Assembly: GCA_018712645.1 (NCBI GenBank)
Contig: DVGO01000056.1
Location: 124,001 to 188,000 of the forward strand
Reading direction: 5' to 3'
DNA from: Candidatus Faecousia faecavium
GTDB lineage: Bacteria > Bacillota > Clostridia > Oscillospirales > Oscillospiraceae
DNA length: 64,000 nt
The translations under genes were made by a program, and so were the position numbers. Position 1 is the first letter of the stretch; each line of letters starts with the position of its first letter. The notes below the pieces were generated by a model. The model did no database searches. It was not told the origin of the DNA and worked only from the letters and a program-made list of their open reading frames with translations. Of the stretch, positions 16,001 through 24,153 are shown in pieces.

Positions 16001-17089
16001 TTAACCGGCAGCCTTGGCAATCAGGGCCTGGAAGCCGCCCACAGCGATGGTCACAGAGGCAGCCAGATCCGCTTCGGTAACCTTGCTGCTCTCATCCACG
16101 GCAATGCCGCTCACTTCCTCAGCGGTCTTGCCGGTAACGTAAGCAGCAAAGGAAGCAGCCTGCTCGTTCCATTCGTAGGTGCTGCCGGCGTAAGCCTTCA
16201 TGCCGTAAGCTTCGCCCAGCTGGTTCTTGGTCTGGGGAGCAGCAGTCAGGTCGGTGGTAATCTTGCCGGTGGCATCAAAGCTGACCTTGGCCTGCAGGCC
16301 ATCCAGGATGCAGCTGGTGATGGTATCGCCGTTCATGGTCAGGGCGGTGACGTTCACATCCAGCTGAGCGGTGCCGTCCTTTTCGGCCTCAGCATTGACG
16401 CTGCTGTCCAGGCCGTTGAGGGTGCTCAGCACCAGCTTGTCGCCTCTGTGGGCGCCCAGATGGGTGGCAGTCTCGGCAGCCATGGCAATGGCATCCACAT
16501 AGCCGCCAATGTAAATGGTAGCAACAGAAGCCAGGTCGGCGTCGGCAGCCTTACCGGATTCGTTGACAGCGCCGGTCTTCAGCTCCTGGGCAGTCTTGCC
16601 CACGGCGTAATCCGCCAGAGCCTGGGCTTGCTCGTTCCACTCGTAAGCGCTGCCGGCATAGGCCTTCATGCCGTAAGCTTCACCCAGCTCGTTCTTGGTC
16701 TGGGGAGCGGCGGTCAGGTCGGTGGTGATGACACCCTTGGTATCAAATTCCACAGTGGACTTGATTCCGTCGATGGCGCAGGAGTCAATGACACCGTTGT
16801 CATCCACATTAACCGCAACCAGGGTTACATCGTACACAGCGCTGCCGTTCTTATCAGCGGCGGCATCGGTGCTGTCAGCAATGCCCGTAACCACAGCCAG
16901 GCCGGTCTTGACAGCGTCGTCACTGCTTCCGGCGGTGGTAGCCTGAGGAACGGTGCTTTCGGTGCTCTGGGCAGGAGCAGCGGTGGCGATGGGCTGGGTG
17001 GGGCAGACGTGTACATGGGCGCCTGCACAGCCGCCCAGCAGGCTGACGGCCATAACAACAGTCAGCACCATGGCGAGAAACTTCTTCAT
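16001..17089 (-). CDS. Tandem-repeat lipoprotein heading the Rnf-like operon
   Basis: 362 aa. The signal peptide ends in the lipobox LLGGC, and the first mature residues include HVHVC, a possible metal site. After a Thr/Ser-rich linker come two homologous modules (about residues 65-200 and 225-360), each with TTDLTAAPQTKNxLGEAYGMKAYAG and YEWNEQA. The fold resembles a degenerate FMN-binding domain, but no SGAT flavinylation motif is present; that relation is inference. It is first in the operon with ApbE and RnfC/D/G and probably lies on the outer membrane face as a partner or sensor. Start ATG 17089, with GGAGGAATCCCC before it. Confidence 0.82.
   Translation of the reverse strand: MKKFLAMVLTVVMAVSLLGGCAGAHVHVCPTQPIATAAPAQSTESTVPQATTAGSSDDAVKTGLAVVTGIADSTDAAADKNGSAVYDVTLVAVNVDDNGVIDSCAIDGIKSTVEFDTKGVITTDLTAAPQTKNELGEAYGMKAYAGSAYEWNEQAQALADYAVGKTAQELKTGAVNESGKAADADLASVATIYIGGYVDAIAMAAETATHLGAHRGDKLVLSTLNGLDSSVNAEAEKDGTAQLDVNVTALTMNGDTITSCILDGLQAKVSFDATGKITTDLTAAPQTKNQLGEAYGMKAYAGSTYEWNEQAASFAAYVTGKTAEEVSGIAVDESSKVTEADLAASVTIAVGGFQALIAKAAG
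16161..16727 (-). repeat. Near-identical 99-bp direct repeats in the lipoprotein gene
   Basis: 16161-16259 and 16629-16727 are nearly the same at DNA level (offset 468 bp, 156 codons), while the rest of the two modules is more diverged. This points to a module duplication with later gene conversion, or to strong constraint on this segment. Confidence 0.75.
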
Positions 17090-17195
17090 GGGGATTCCTC
17101 CATATCGTTATTTTTATTCCGATATTTTTATATCAGATTAACCTTAACTGTTCATAGATGAAATCTAAATAAATATTAAGATTGTCAAAAATTTT

Positions 17196-18761
17196 TCACA
17201 GATTTTCCATACTCTCCGGTTCTTCCCTCTGTTTCCGTGGAATGGTCACCACAAAGGTTGTGCCAACACCCAAACGGCTGCTGACATCAATCTCTCCTTT
17301 GTGATCCTCTACCACCTGGGCTGCAATGGCAAGGCCCAATCCGGTGCCCTTCCCCTGCTCCTTTGTGGTGAAGAAGGGTTCAAAAATCCGGGAAATCACC
17401 TCCGGCGCAATGCCGGTGCCGGTATCGTTGACCGTAATCTGCACCGTTTCCTCCTGGGCCTGGGTGGAGATGGTCAGAGTTCCGCCCTTGGGCATTGCGT
17501 GAAAACCGTTGAGAATCAGGTTCAGCAGCAGCTGAGACAGCTGGATTTCATTGCCCAGAATGCACATATCCGGACAGTGCAGATCCGTCTGCACCGTGAT
17601 GGTTTTGCTCTGGGCCGGTTTTGCCACATGGAGGGCTTTCTGCACCAGTTCATCCGGAGAAAGGGGGCGAAAGACCGTTTCCGAATTTTTCCGGGACAGG
17701 TCGGAAAGTCGCTGAATCAGGGTTTTGGCTTTCAGAGAAGTATTGTAGATTTCCAGCACATCGTCATAGATATCCTCGTTTTCCGGAGGAAGCTTTTCCA
17801 GGGCCAGCATGCTGTAGCCCATAATGGGGACCAGCAGGTTGTTAAATTCATGGGCAATACTGGAGGTCAGGGTACCCATGATTTCCAGCCGCTGGTGGTG
17901 GGCCAGCTGTTGGGTTTTCTGATTCAGCGCTTCCATGGCGGCATTTTTTTGCTGCAGCAGTTCCAGATCCCGACGTCCCTGCTCGGTTTTCAGAATTGCC
18001 GCTGCTATCGAGGTGCATCCCGCCGCCAGCAGCATGCAGCACAAAAGCCCCATTGCCCCCGGTACCCACAGCATTCCCTCCGGGACGCTTCCCAGGATGC
18101 CGATGGTAAAATAGCCGTTTCCGGACAGTTCTGCCGGAATCACCCCCATCCAGGAATCCTCCCCCATAGTCGCAGAACGGGATTCTTCCTGATTTTCCAG
18201 CGCATCCCATACAGGATCATATTCCTGCTTCCGCGCCAGTTCCACCGCAATTCCGCCATCCCTGGGATGTATCAAGGCGCTGCCGGAGCGGTCCATCAGT
18301 ACCGCCTGATAGCTTTCATCTGCGGGTACACAGTCCCGATAAAAGGAAATCAGATCCAAAAGGATTCCCTTGGCCTCTCCTTCCGAGGAAACCCGCACCA
18401 CCGCCAGGTAGACCTCCCCGTTTTCCCCCAGGCAGGGCAGCACATTCATCCCCGGATTCCATTGGGCCTGGGGCGGCAGCTGATATTGTCTGCCGTCCTG
18501 ATCGGATGAGCTTCCCTGGGTATCCAACTCCATGGGAAATCCCCCGGTCCCCTGCTCCATCTGCGCAGTGTAGGGCATCAGCAGCTGATGAATCCGGCTG
18601 TCCATTTCCCATGCCTGAAGCAGCAGCTTTTCCTGAAACTGCTGCACATTCCGGGCTTTCTGCCCCGCTCCCAGCCAGATTCCCGCAGCCAGCCCCAGCA
18701 GCAGCAACCCGAACCCTAACAAGAAAAAAATCCGGTTCTTCCCGGAAAACACATTCTTCAT
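17196..18761 (-). CDS. Membrane sensor histidine kinase
   Basis: 521 aa from ATG 18761 (AAGGGGG six bases upstream); the track's start is an upstream TTG. First membrane helix near residues 8-30, an external sensor domain of about 200 residues, a second helix (VPGAMGLLCCMLLAAG), a coiled coil, the HisKA box SSIAHEFNNLLVPIMGY, then the ATPase domain with NLILNGFHAMP (N box), DTGTGIAPEV (G1), FEPFFTTKEQG (F) and GTGLGLAI (G2). Divergently transcribed from an OmpR-type regulator, its probable partner. The signal is unknown; it borders the redox operon. Confidence 0.9.
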   Translation of the reverse strand: MKNVFSGKNRIFFLLGFGLLLLGLAAGIWLGAGQKARNVQQFQEKLLLQAWEMDSRIHQLLMPYTAQMEQGTGGFPMELDTQGSSSDQDGRQYQLPPQAQWNPGMNVLPCLGENGEVYLAVVRVSSEGEAKGILLDLISFYRDCVPADESYQAVLMDRSGSALIHPRDGGIAVELARKQEYDPVWDALENQEESRSATMGEDSWMGVIPAELSGNGYFTIGILGSVPEGMLWVPGAMGLLCCMLLAAGCTSIAAAILKTEQGRRDLELLQQKNAAMEALNQKTQQLAHHQRLEIMGTLTSSIAHEFNNLLVPIMGYSMLALEKLPPENEDIYDDVLEIYNTSLKAKTLIQRLSDLSRKNSETVFRPLSPDELVQKALHVAKPAQSKTITVQTDLHCPDMCILGNEIQLSQLLLNLILNGFHAMPKGGTLTISTQAQEETVQITVNDTGTGIAPEVISRIFEPFFTTKEQGKGTGLGLAIAAQVVEDHKGEIDVSSRLGVGTTFVVTIPRKQREEPESMENL

Positions 18762-18772
18762 CCCGATCCCCC

Positions 18773-18801
18773 TTGTCAAATTCAGCCTCTTGCCTTATAC
18801 T
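18773..18801 (+). promoter_or_regulatory. Sigma-A promoter for the response regulator
   Basis: TTGTCA (18773-18778), 17 bases, TATACT (18796-18801). The -35 box overlaps the upstream edge of the kinase gene's ribosome binding region on the other strand. Confidence 0.65.
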
Positions 18802-18846
18802 ATCATCATAACCAAGTTGTGTAAATCTGTAAAGGGGTGAATTCCC

Positions 18847-19530
18847 ATGGAGGATATGGTGCTGATTGTGGATGACGACGAAGCCGTGCGCACCATGCTG
18901 TACAAAGCCATCCGCAGCAACGGAATCGAAGCCCAGCAGGTTTCCAGCGGCGAGCAGGCTCTGCAGTGGGTTTCCCGGAATCGGTGCGATCTGATTATCA
19001 TGGACATCAATATGCCGGGGATGGATGGATTCCAAGTGATCCAGACCCTGCGCAATCGGGGGCTGCGCATCCCCATTATGATCGTCAGCGGCCGTCAGGA
19101 AGACTACGACACCCTTTACGGTCTGGATATCGGAGCGGATGACTATGTGACCAAACCCTTTAATCCGGTGGTCTTGGGAGCCAAGGTCAAAGCGCTGCTT
19201 CGCCGGAGCAAGGCCAGTTCTTTTGGTGACAGCGCGGTCATTGTGGCCGGTCCTTTCCGCTATAACACCATCACCATGCGCTTTTACAAGGACAATCGGG
19301 AAATCTCCCTCTCTTCCAAGGAGCACGCCATGATGAAGCTGTTCCTGGACAACGTCAACCGGGTTTTCTCCAAGGATATGCTCTATACCCTGGTTTGGGG
19401 CGAAGCCATCATTGACGAAAACGCCATTATGGTCTACATCAACCGTCTGCGGCAAAAAATTGAGGAAAATCCCTCCAAGCCCCGCTACATTCAAACTGTC
19501 CGTGGACTGGGTTACCGATTTGTAGTATAA
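18847..19530 (+). CDS. OmpR/PhoB-family response regulator
   Basis: 227 aa. Receiver domain with the acidic pocket VDDDE, phosphorylation site in IIMDINMPGMDG, Thr/Ser switch in IVSGR and DYVTKPF. The C-terminal winged helix has LSSKEHAMMKLF, NAIMVYINRLRQKIE and YIQTVRGLGYRFV. Start ATG 18847 behind AAAGGGGTG. It likely answers to the divergent histidine kinase. A small dyad (GATAT-4-ATATC, 17121-17134) upstream of the redox operon could be a target site; that link is speculative. Confidence 0.93.
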   Translation: MEDMVLIVDDDEAVRTMLYKAIRSNGIEAQQVSSGEQALQWVSRNRCDLIIMDINMPGMDGFQVIQTLRNRGLRIPIMIVSGRQEDYDTLYGLDIGADDYVTKPFNPVVLGAKVKALLRRSKASSFGDSAVIVAGPFRYNTITMRFYKDNREISLSSKEHAMMKLFLDNVNRVFSKDMLYTLVWGEAIIDENAIMVYINRLRQKIEENPSKPRYIQTVRGLGYRFVV

Positions 19531-19535
19531 AAATA

Positions 19536-19585
19536 CTCCCTGCGTCTGCTCCGGAATCCCACCGGAGAATGCGCAGGGAGTTTCT
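19536..19585 (+). terminator. Terminator of the response regulator gene
   Basis: Two-part stem CTCCCTGCG/CGCAGGGAG with inner CTCCGG/CCGGAG, followed by TTTCTTTCTT. Confidence 0.88.
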
Positions 19586-19588
19586 TTC

Positions 19589-19942
19589 TTATAAAAGGAC
19601 TTGCGTCCACTGTTCTTCCCGGAATCCCACCAGCACCGAACCATCCTCGGTGACCACGATGGGCCGCTTGACCAGCATTCCGTCGCTGGACAGCAAGCGC
19701 AGCTGCTCATCCTGGGACATCTGAGGCAGCTTCTCCTTCAGTCCCAGGGCCTTGTACTGCAGGCCGCTGGTGTTGAAAAACTTTTTGACCGGCAGTCCGC
19801 TGACTTCCAGCCACCGGCTCAGTTCTTCATAAGTGGGATTTTCTTCCTTGATATGACGGGCGGTATAAGTCAGGCCATGATCGTCCAGCCACTTTTTTGC
19901 CTTTTTACAGGTGGAACAGGGCGGATATTCCAAAAACAGCAT
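19589..19942 (-). CDS. ArsC/Spx-like thioredoxin-fold protein
   Basis: 117 aa, usual length for the ArsC/YffB/Spx group. The N-terminal motif is PPCSTCKKAKKWL (CxxC), and SSDGMLVKRPIV is the typical second half with the conserved Arg-Pro. It is either an arsenate-reductase-like thiol reductase or an Spx-type regulator. The lack of an Spx-style C-terminal signature makes the YffB/ArsC-like assignment more likely. No arsenic genes are nearby. It follows the GT61 gene by 13 bases on the same strand. Confidence 0.82.
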   Translation of the reverse strand: MLFLEYPPCSTCKKAKKWLDDHGLTYTARHIKEENPTYEELSRWLEVSGLPVKKFFNTSGLQYKALGLKEKLPQMSQDEQLRLLSSDGMLVKRPIVVTEDGSVLVGFREEQWTQVLL

Positions 19943-19955
19943 GGCATTTTCTCCT

Positions 19956-21236
19956 TTACTGCCATTTCAGCAGCCGTTTTACAAACTGCTTGAAATAGTG
20001 AATTTCCAAATAGTGGTGCCACAGGAAGGGTCTGCGTCCGTCCAGATAATCGGCAAAGAAGCTGTGCCCCGCCTTGTAGCCTTCATACAGCGAATCCGCG
20101 AAAGGGCCATACCAGTCGTCCTGGAACCAGTTGTACTGGTACAGATCCCAATAGGACTTCATATACCGGACGAAGCACTTTTTGTAGTGTTTCTTGGTCA
20201 GGTATTGTGCATCCGGCGGCTGATAACCCTGATCTTTGGCAAACCGTTCCAGTTCCGGGGTCCAGCCCATAATGAACGGGCCAACAAAATCGATTGGGTA
20301 CAGCGGGATATTGGCATCAATATAGGTCACCTGAAGCTGACGCATCCGGTTGACATCGGTCTGATTGTCGTCGCTGATGGCCAGCCGCTCCACAATCTCC
20401 ACTTTTTGTCCGGAATTGGCAAAGAGCATATTGTGAGGCAAGGAGCCGGACAAGCTTGCCACCACTTTGCTGTGGCGGATGTAATGAACCATCCGGCTCA
20501 GGGGCACCTTCTCCGGGTAGAGGACGGTGTAGCCATTTTTCTCGAAGAAATTGTCCAAGGCATCGAAACCAAATTCAAACTGCAGGCCCTTTTTGAACTG
20601 GCTGCGGCTATAGTAGATTTTTTCCGGAGTTTCCCAGCTGGGGTCCGGCACCACATTGTCCGCCACCGCGTCAAATACCTTCACCAGCTTAGGGGTATAG
20701 GCCTGACGCATATGGATACCCAATTCCGGGACGATCACCTCCCGGTAGGTGGTGGGGCGGTTGATGATTTCCAGCTTGTCCCAGATTTTCAGTAGTTCCA
20801 GAAACTCCCGGTAATTTCCCCGGATTTCCCGCTGCTCTCCTTCGTCCAGGAAAAACACATATTTGTCTACCGTCGGGTCATTTTCCAGGAAGTACCACAG
20901 CCGGGTCACACCTTCAATGAGGAAATGCCCCCAGTGGTTGACCAGATATCCGCAATAGACCACTTTTTCATCCCGATATTCGGCATTTTCAAAGGGGTAG
21001 CTTCCCTCTACCCGGTCAGGGATGGCAGACAAATCCACATACTTGCCCTGCTGATCCACCACGCCGCCCTTTCCGAACAGCAGGCCATACGCCGCCTTTC
21101 TGCGCAGCGGCAGAATGGTTGCTCTGCTTCCCTGCCAGATTTCCGGATTTTCCCGGACCTCTACCGGGAATTCACACCATTTTCGCAGTGCCTCCGCCTT
21201 TTTCGGGCGCAGATACTGATAGTCAATTTTCTCCAT
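19956..21236 (-). CDS. Glycosyltransferase family 61-like protein
   Basis: 426 aa from ATG 21236 (AAGGAGA eight bases upstream); it overlaps the rfbC stop by 14 bases. The middle has the GT61/DUF563 pattern: NHWGHFLIEGVTRLWYF, PTTYREVIVPEL, EKIYYSRSQ, and SGSLPHNMLFA. The C-terminal 100 residues are aromatic-rich (YWDLYQYNWFQDDWYG). It is probably cytosolic or membrane-associated and adds a sugar to a surface polymer, using precursors made by the rfb genes next to it. Confidence 0.8.
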   Translation of the reverse strand: MEKIDYQYLRPKKAEALRKWCEFPVEVRENPEIWQGSRATILPLRRKAAYGLLFGKGGVVDQQGKYVDLSAIPDRVEGSYPFENAEYRDEKVVYCGYLVNHWGHFLIEGVTRLWYFLENDPTVDKYVFFLDEGEQREIRGNYREFLELLKIWDKLEIINRPTTYREVIVPELGIHMRQAYTPKLVKVFDAVADNVVPDPSWETPEKIYYSRSQFKKGLQFEFGFDALDNFFEKNGYTVLYPEKVPLSRMVHYIRHSKVVASLSGSLPHNMLFANSGQKVEIVERLAISDDNQTDVNRMRQLQVTYIDANIPLYPIDFVGPFIMGWTPELERFAKDQGYQPPDAQYLTKKHYKKCFVRYMKSYWDLYQYNWFQDDWYGPFADSLYEGYKAGHSFFADYLDGRRPFLWHHYLEIHYFKQFVKRLLKWQ

Positions 21237-21840
21237 GCAACTTCTCTCCTTGCTCCGCCAGAGGCTTGAGCTGCTGATCCTTCTGACTGAGCAGCAGCGG
21301 TGTGCCATCGGCCAGCATATAGCTCTGGGCACTGGCGCTGCCGCAGTACGCTCCCACTACCTCCGGCCACTGCACCCCAATATCCGGGTCGTTCCAGGCA
21401 ATGCCCACCTCGTCCTCCGGGTGGTAAAAATCCGTTACTTTGTAGCAGAATTCCGCCACATCTGACAAGACCAGAAATCCGTGGGCAAACCCCTCCGGAA
21501 CGTAAAACTGCTTCTTATTTTCCTCAGACAATTCCACGCCATACCACTTTCCGTAGCTGTCCGAACCAGGGCGCAGATCCACCGCCACATCAAACACCCG
21601 GCCCCGGATCACCCGCACCAGCTTGCCCTGAGGATGCTGCTTCTGGGTATGCAGGCCCCGCAGCACTCCCTTTCGGGAGCGGCTCTGATTGTCCTGAACG
21701 AACACCATATTCAGTCCGTGCTCGGCCATATCCTGCTGATTGTAGGTTTCCATAAAATAGCCCCGGTCGTCACCATGCACCGCTGGCTCAATGACATACA
21801 GTCCCGCAATGGGACAGGGCGAAACCTTGATCTGACTCAT
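21223..21840 (-). CDS. rfbC: dTDP-4-dehydrorhamnose 3,5-epimerase
   Basis: 205 aa from ATG 21840, where AAGAGGGAAG gives a better site than the track's longer start. RmlC motifs: AVHGDDRGYFMETYN, FVQDNQSRSRKGVLRGLHTQ with the catalytic His, KQFYVPEGFAHGFLVLSD with the active-site region, and GIAWNDPDIGVQWP. Third step of dTDP-L-rhamnose synthesis. RfbA is encoded upstream, but the rfbB between them is a remnant and rfbD is not in the window. Confidence 0.93.
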   Translation of the reverse strand: MSQIKVSPCPIAGLYVIEPAVHGDDRGYFMETYNQQDMAEHGLNMVFVQDNQSRSRKGVLRGLHTQKQHPQGKLVRVIRGRVFDVAVDLRPGSDSYGKWYGVELSEENKKQFYVPEGFAHGFLVLSDVAEFCYKVTDFYHPEDEVGIAWNDPDIGVQWPEVVGAYCGSASAQSYMLADGTPLLLSQKDQQLKPLAEQGEKLHGEN

Positions 21841-21851
21841 AAACTTCCCTC

Positions 21852-22020
21852 TTATTTCCAGTTTGGATACACTTTCTCGTGGTAATGCTGATATTCTCCG
21901 GGGAGAATGGTCTGCCACCGCTGGCAATGATTCCGGTACCGGGGATACTTCCAATATCCGGCAGATAAAACCTCATTCGATGAATCCGGCGCTGCCGGTG
22001 ATAAAACGGGCTGAGTGCTC
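21852..22020 (-). pseudogene. Collapsed rfbB (dTDP-glucose 4,6-dehydratase) remnant
   Basis: Between rfbA and rfbC, 169 bp read as two ends of an RfbB. One frame gives HSARFITGSAGFIE, then a stop, matching the N-terminal Rossmann motif (ITGGAGFIG). Another frame, ending at TAA 21852-21854, gives RWQTILPGEYQHYHEKVYPNWK, matching the usual RfbB C-terminus (WW..IL.GEYQ.YYEKMY). About 850-900 bp of the middle is missing. The order rfbA-rfbB-rfbC is the common one, which supports the reading. Confidence 0.7.
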
Positions 22021-22021
22021 C

Positions 22022-22927
22022 TCAGTTCTCCGTATTTTTCTTAAAGCTTGTAAATTTATCCTCGGCGACCTGGAGCAAATGATTGCCGTAAGGAGATTTT
22101 CCGTAAGCCTGAGCAGATTCCAGCAGCTCTTCTGTGGAAATCCATCCAAACCGGAAAGCAATCTCCTCCGGCGCGGAAATTTTGACACCCTGCCGGCGCT
22201 CTACGATGTGGACAAACTCTGCCGCCTCCAGCAAACTTTCCATGGTTCCGGTATCCAGCCAGGCAAAGCCCCGGCCCAGAAGCTTTACATCCAGAACATC
22301 CCGCTGCAGGTACAGATCATTCAGCGTAGTAATTTCCAATTCCCCTCTGGGGGATTTTTCAACCTGTTTTGCCATCCGGGATACCCCCTTGGGGTAAAAA
22401 TAAAGGCCGGTAATGGCATAGTTGCTCTTAGGATTGGCAGGCTTTTCCTCTACGGAGATTACCTTCTCGTTTTCGTCAAACTCCACCACCCCGAACCGCT
22501 CCGGGTCCCGGACATAGTAGCCGAAAATGGTGGCCCGTCCAGCTTCCGCTTTTTCCCTGGCCTGGGCCAGAATTTCAGAAAAGCCATTTCCGTAGAAGAT
22601 ATTGTCCCCCAAAATCATGGCGCAGGCATCTTCGCCAATGAATTCTTCCCCAATGAGAAAAGCCTGTGCCAATCCGTCCGGAGATTCCTGCACCGCGTAG
22701 GTCAGGTGTATGCCGAAATGGCTGCCATCTCCCAGCAAATCCTGAAACCTGGGGGTATCGGTGGGGGTGGAGATAATCAGAATATCCCGGATGCCCGCCA
22801 GCATCAGCGTGGACAGGGGGTAGTAAATCATGGGTTTGTCGTAAACCGGAAGCAGCTGCTTGGAAGTAACCTTTGTCAGTGGATAGAGCCGGGTTCCGGA
22901 ACCGCCGGCAAGAATAATGCCTTTCAT
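22022..22927 (-). CDS. rfbA: Glucose-1-phosphate thymidylyltransferase
   Basis: 301 aa, the usual RmlA length. Nucleotide-binding motif [13 protein letters not shown], then [39 protein letters not shown] and [13 protein letters not shown]. It makes dTDP-glucose from dTTP and glucose-1-phosphate, the first step towards dTDP-rhamnose. First gene of the rfbA-(rfbB remnant)-rfbC-GT61-ArsC string. Start ATG 22927 with GGAGG nearby. Confidence 0.95.
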   Translation of the reverse strand: MKGIILAGGSGTRLYPLTKVTSKQLLPVYDKPMIYYPLSTLMLAGIRDILIISTPTDTPRFQDLLGDGSHFGIHLTYAVQESPDGLAQAFLIGEEFIGEDACAMILGDNIFYGNGFSEILAQAREKAEAGRATIFGYYVRDPERFGVVEFDENEKVISVEEKPANPKSNYAITGLYFYPKGVSRMAKQVEKSPRGELEITTLNDLYLQRDVLDVKLLGRGFAWLDTGTMESLLEAAEFVHIVERRQGVKISAPEEIAFRFGWISTEELLESAQAYGKSPYGNHLLQVAEDKFTSFKKNTEN

Positions 22928-22975
22928 AGCCTGCCTCCTCCAAAAAAGAGAAAATCCTGTATCCTTGTTGCCATT

Positions 22976-23004
22976 ATTCTACCATGGGGAGAAAGAAATG
23001 TAAA
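22976..23004 (-). promoter_or_regulatory. Sigma-A promoter for rfbA
   Basis: TTTACA (22999-23004), 17 bases, TAGAAT (22976-22981) on the minus strand, about 50 bp before rfbA. Confidence 0.6.
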
Positions 23005-23033
23005 CCGCTATTTCGGTATGTGTCAAACTCTCA

Positions 23034-23062
23034 AAAGGCCTGCCACGAGATGGCAGGCCTTT
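23034..23062 (-). terminator. Terminator of the glycosyltransferase gene
   Basis: Stem AAAGGCCTGCCA/TGGCAGGCCTTT with a five-base loop just after the stop codon at 23065; T-run TTTTGAGAGTTT on the minus strand. Confidence 0.82.
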
Positions 23063-23064
23063 GA

Positions 23065-24000
23065 TTACTTTGGTGCAATTTTCATCATTCGCAAAATCTT
23101 TCGGAACCCCCGAACCATAACGTCCTTTGTGCAAAGGTAATAATAGCGCAGTTTACAGCGATACAGCAGGGAATCCCAAAAACCCAGCGGAAACGTATCT
23201 CCGCCTGGTTTCAAGCCATATTTCAGCATGACGTTCAATTTTTCTACTTCGAAAATATATGGCGGTTTCGTACAATTTCTGGTTCCAAAGTGGACTAACC
23301 GTCCCTGTTCTACCTTGGGATGCCAATGTGTTGCATAAGTACATTTCCCGGTAAAAATATCGAACTCCATTTGGGTAGCTTCCCAGGGATGGCCATAGTT
23401 TTTCGGATCTGCTTCCATGGCATGTAAGCCGTGGACCGCCATTGCCAAGCAGAGCACGGTTTCATCCGCACGGGGCGCACAAAAATCAGGCCATCGAAAT
23501 GAATCATAAATTTGGGAAATATGTTGGCATTCTTTGTACAATGCATTACAGCTTTCCCCTCTGCGTATGAAATACAGTCCTCCGCAAATATCCGGTTTCC
23601 AATGGGCGCGCCCACAATATTCCCCAATCTCTTCTGCCTGAAACAACCCACTTTCCGACTCTATCGGATAGTTGGTTCCACATCCTGTAAAATCATCTGC
23701 TTCGGCGAAGTAATCCCAGTATTCGTTCAAATCTGCATAGGCCAGGCAATCTGCATCAATAAAAATCGTTTCATCAAAGGGAGCTTTCACCAGCAATTCA
23801 AATTTGTCCCAAAAGGAATACAGAGGCTGTTCCAGAATCACTACCTGGTCAAACTGCTTTGTATAATCGTTTTCCCGGTCACACATAATCGCAAAGGGCA
23901 GAGGATTCCTGGAATACAACCGATAGGATTTCAGCAGATTCAATGCCAGCTTATAATACATTTCTTTACCGGTAGCAATTGTAATAAATCCTCGTGTCAT
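23065..24000 (-). CDS. GT-A-fold glycosyltransferase (GT8-like)
   Basis: 311 aa from ATG 24000 (GGAAGGA eight bases upstream). The track's start at 24081 runs through a consensus promoter and must be wrong. MTRGFITIATGKEMYYKLALNLL is a nucleotide-sugar glycosyltransferase N-terminus, and IFIDADCLAYADLNEYW holds the DxD metal motif. ICGGLYFIRRGES and HWHPKVEQGRLVHFG continue the GT8-like pattern. It is a single-gene unit between its own promoter and terminator, next to the rfb genes, so it probably builds a surface glycan. Donor and acceptor are unknown. Confidence 0.8.
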   Translation of the reverse strand: MTRGFITIATGKEMYYKLALNLLKSYRLYSRNPLPFAIMCDRENDYTKQFDQVVILEQPLYSFWDKFELLVKAPFDETIFIDADCLAYADLNEYWDYFAEADDFTGCGTNYPIESESGLFQAEEIGEYCGRAHWKPDICGGLYFIRRGESCNALYKECQHISQIYDSFRWPDFCAPRADETVLCLAMAVHGLHAMEADPKNYGHPWEATQMEFDIFTGKCTYATHWHPKVEQGRLVHFGTRNCTKPPYIFEVEKLNVMLKYGLKPGGDTFPLGFWDSLLYRCKLRYYYLCTKDVMVRGFRKILRMMKIAPK

Positions 24001-24033
24001 ATACATCGTCCTTCCCGCAGCGCTGTTTTTCCT

Positions 24034-24062
24034 ATTATAATCTGCATCAATATACTTGTCAA
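24034..24062 (-). promoter_or_regulatory. Perfect consensus sigma-A promoter for the glycosyltransferase
   Basis: TTGACA (24057-24062), 17 bases, TATAAT (24034-24039). The expected start is near 24027, placing the coding start at 24000. Confidence 0.88.
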
Positions 24063-24089
24063 GGATTGGTAACTTTCCCACAGTAATGG

Positions 24090-24118
24090 TTGCATTCTAC
24101 CCTTTTCACAGATATAAT
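24090..24118 (+). promoter_or_regulatory. Sigma-A promoter for the LysR gene
   Basis: TTGCAT (24090-24095), 17 bases, TATAAT (24113-24118), back to back with the glycosyltransferase promoter. Confidence 0.78.
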
Positions 24119-24153
24119 GAGACAAAGGAAGAAAGGAAGGCTGCAAATTACTT

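Noticed and set aside
18316-19710. 464-aa minus-strand ORF across the kinase and regulator genes
   Set aside because: It overlaps two well-supported genes, a promoter and a terminator, so it cannot be a real gene.
24001-24081. Longer N-terminus of the GT8-like protein as given in the ORF track
   Set aside because: It would be translated from sequence that holds the consensus -35 and -10 boxes; ATG 24000 has a proper ribosome binding site.
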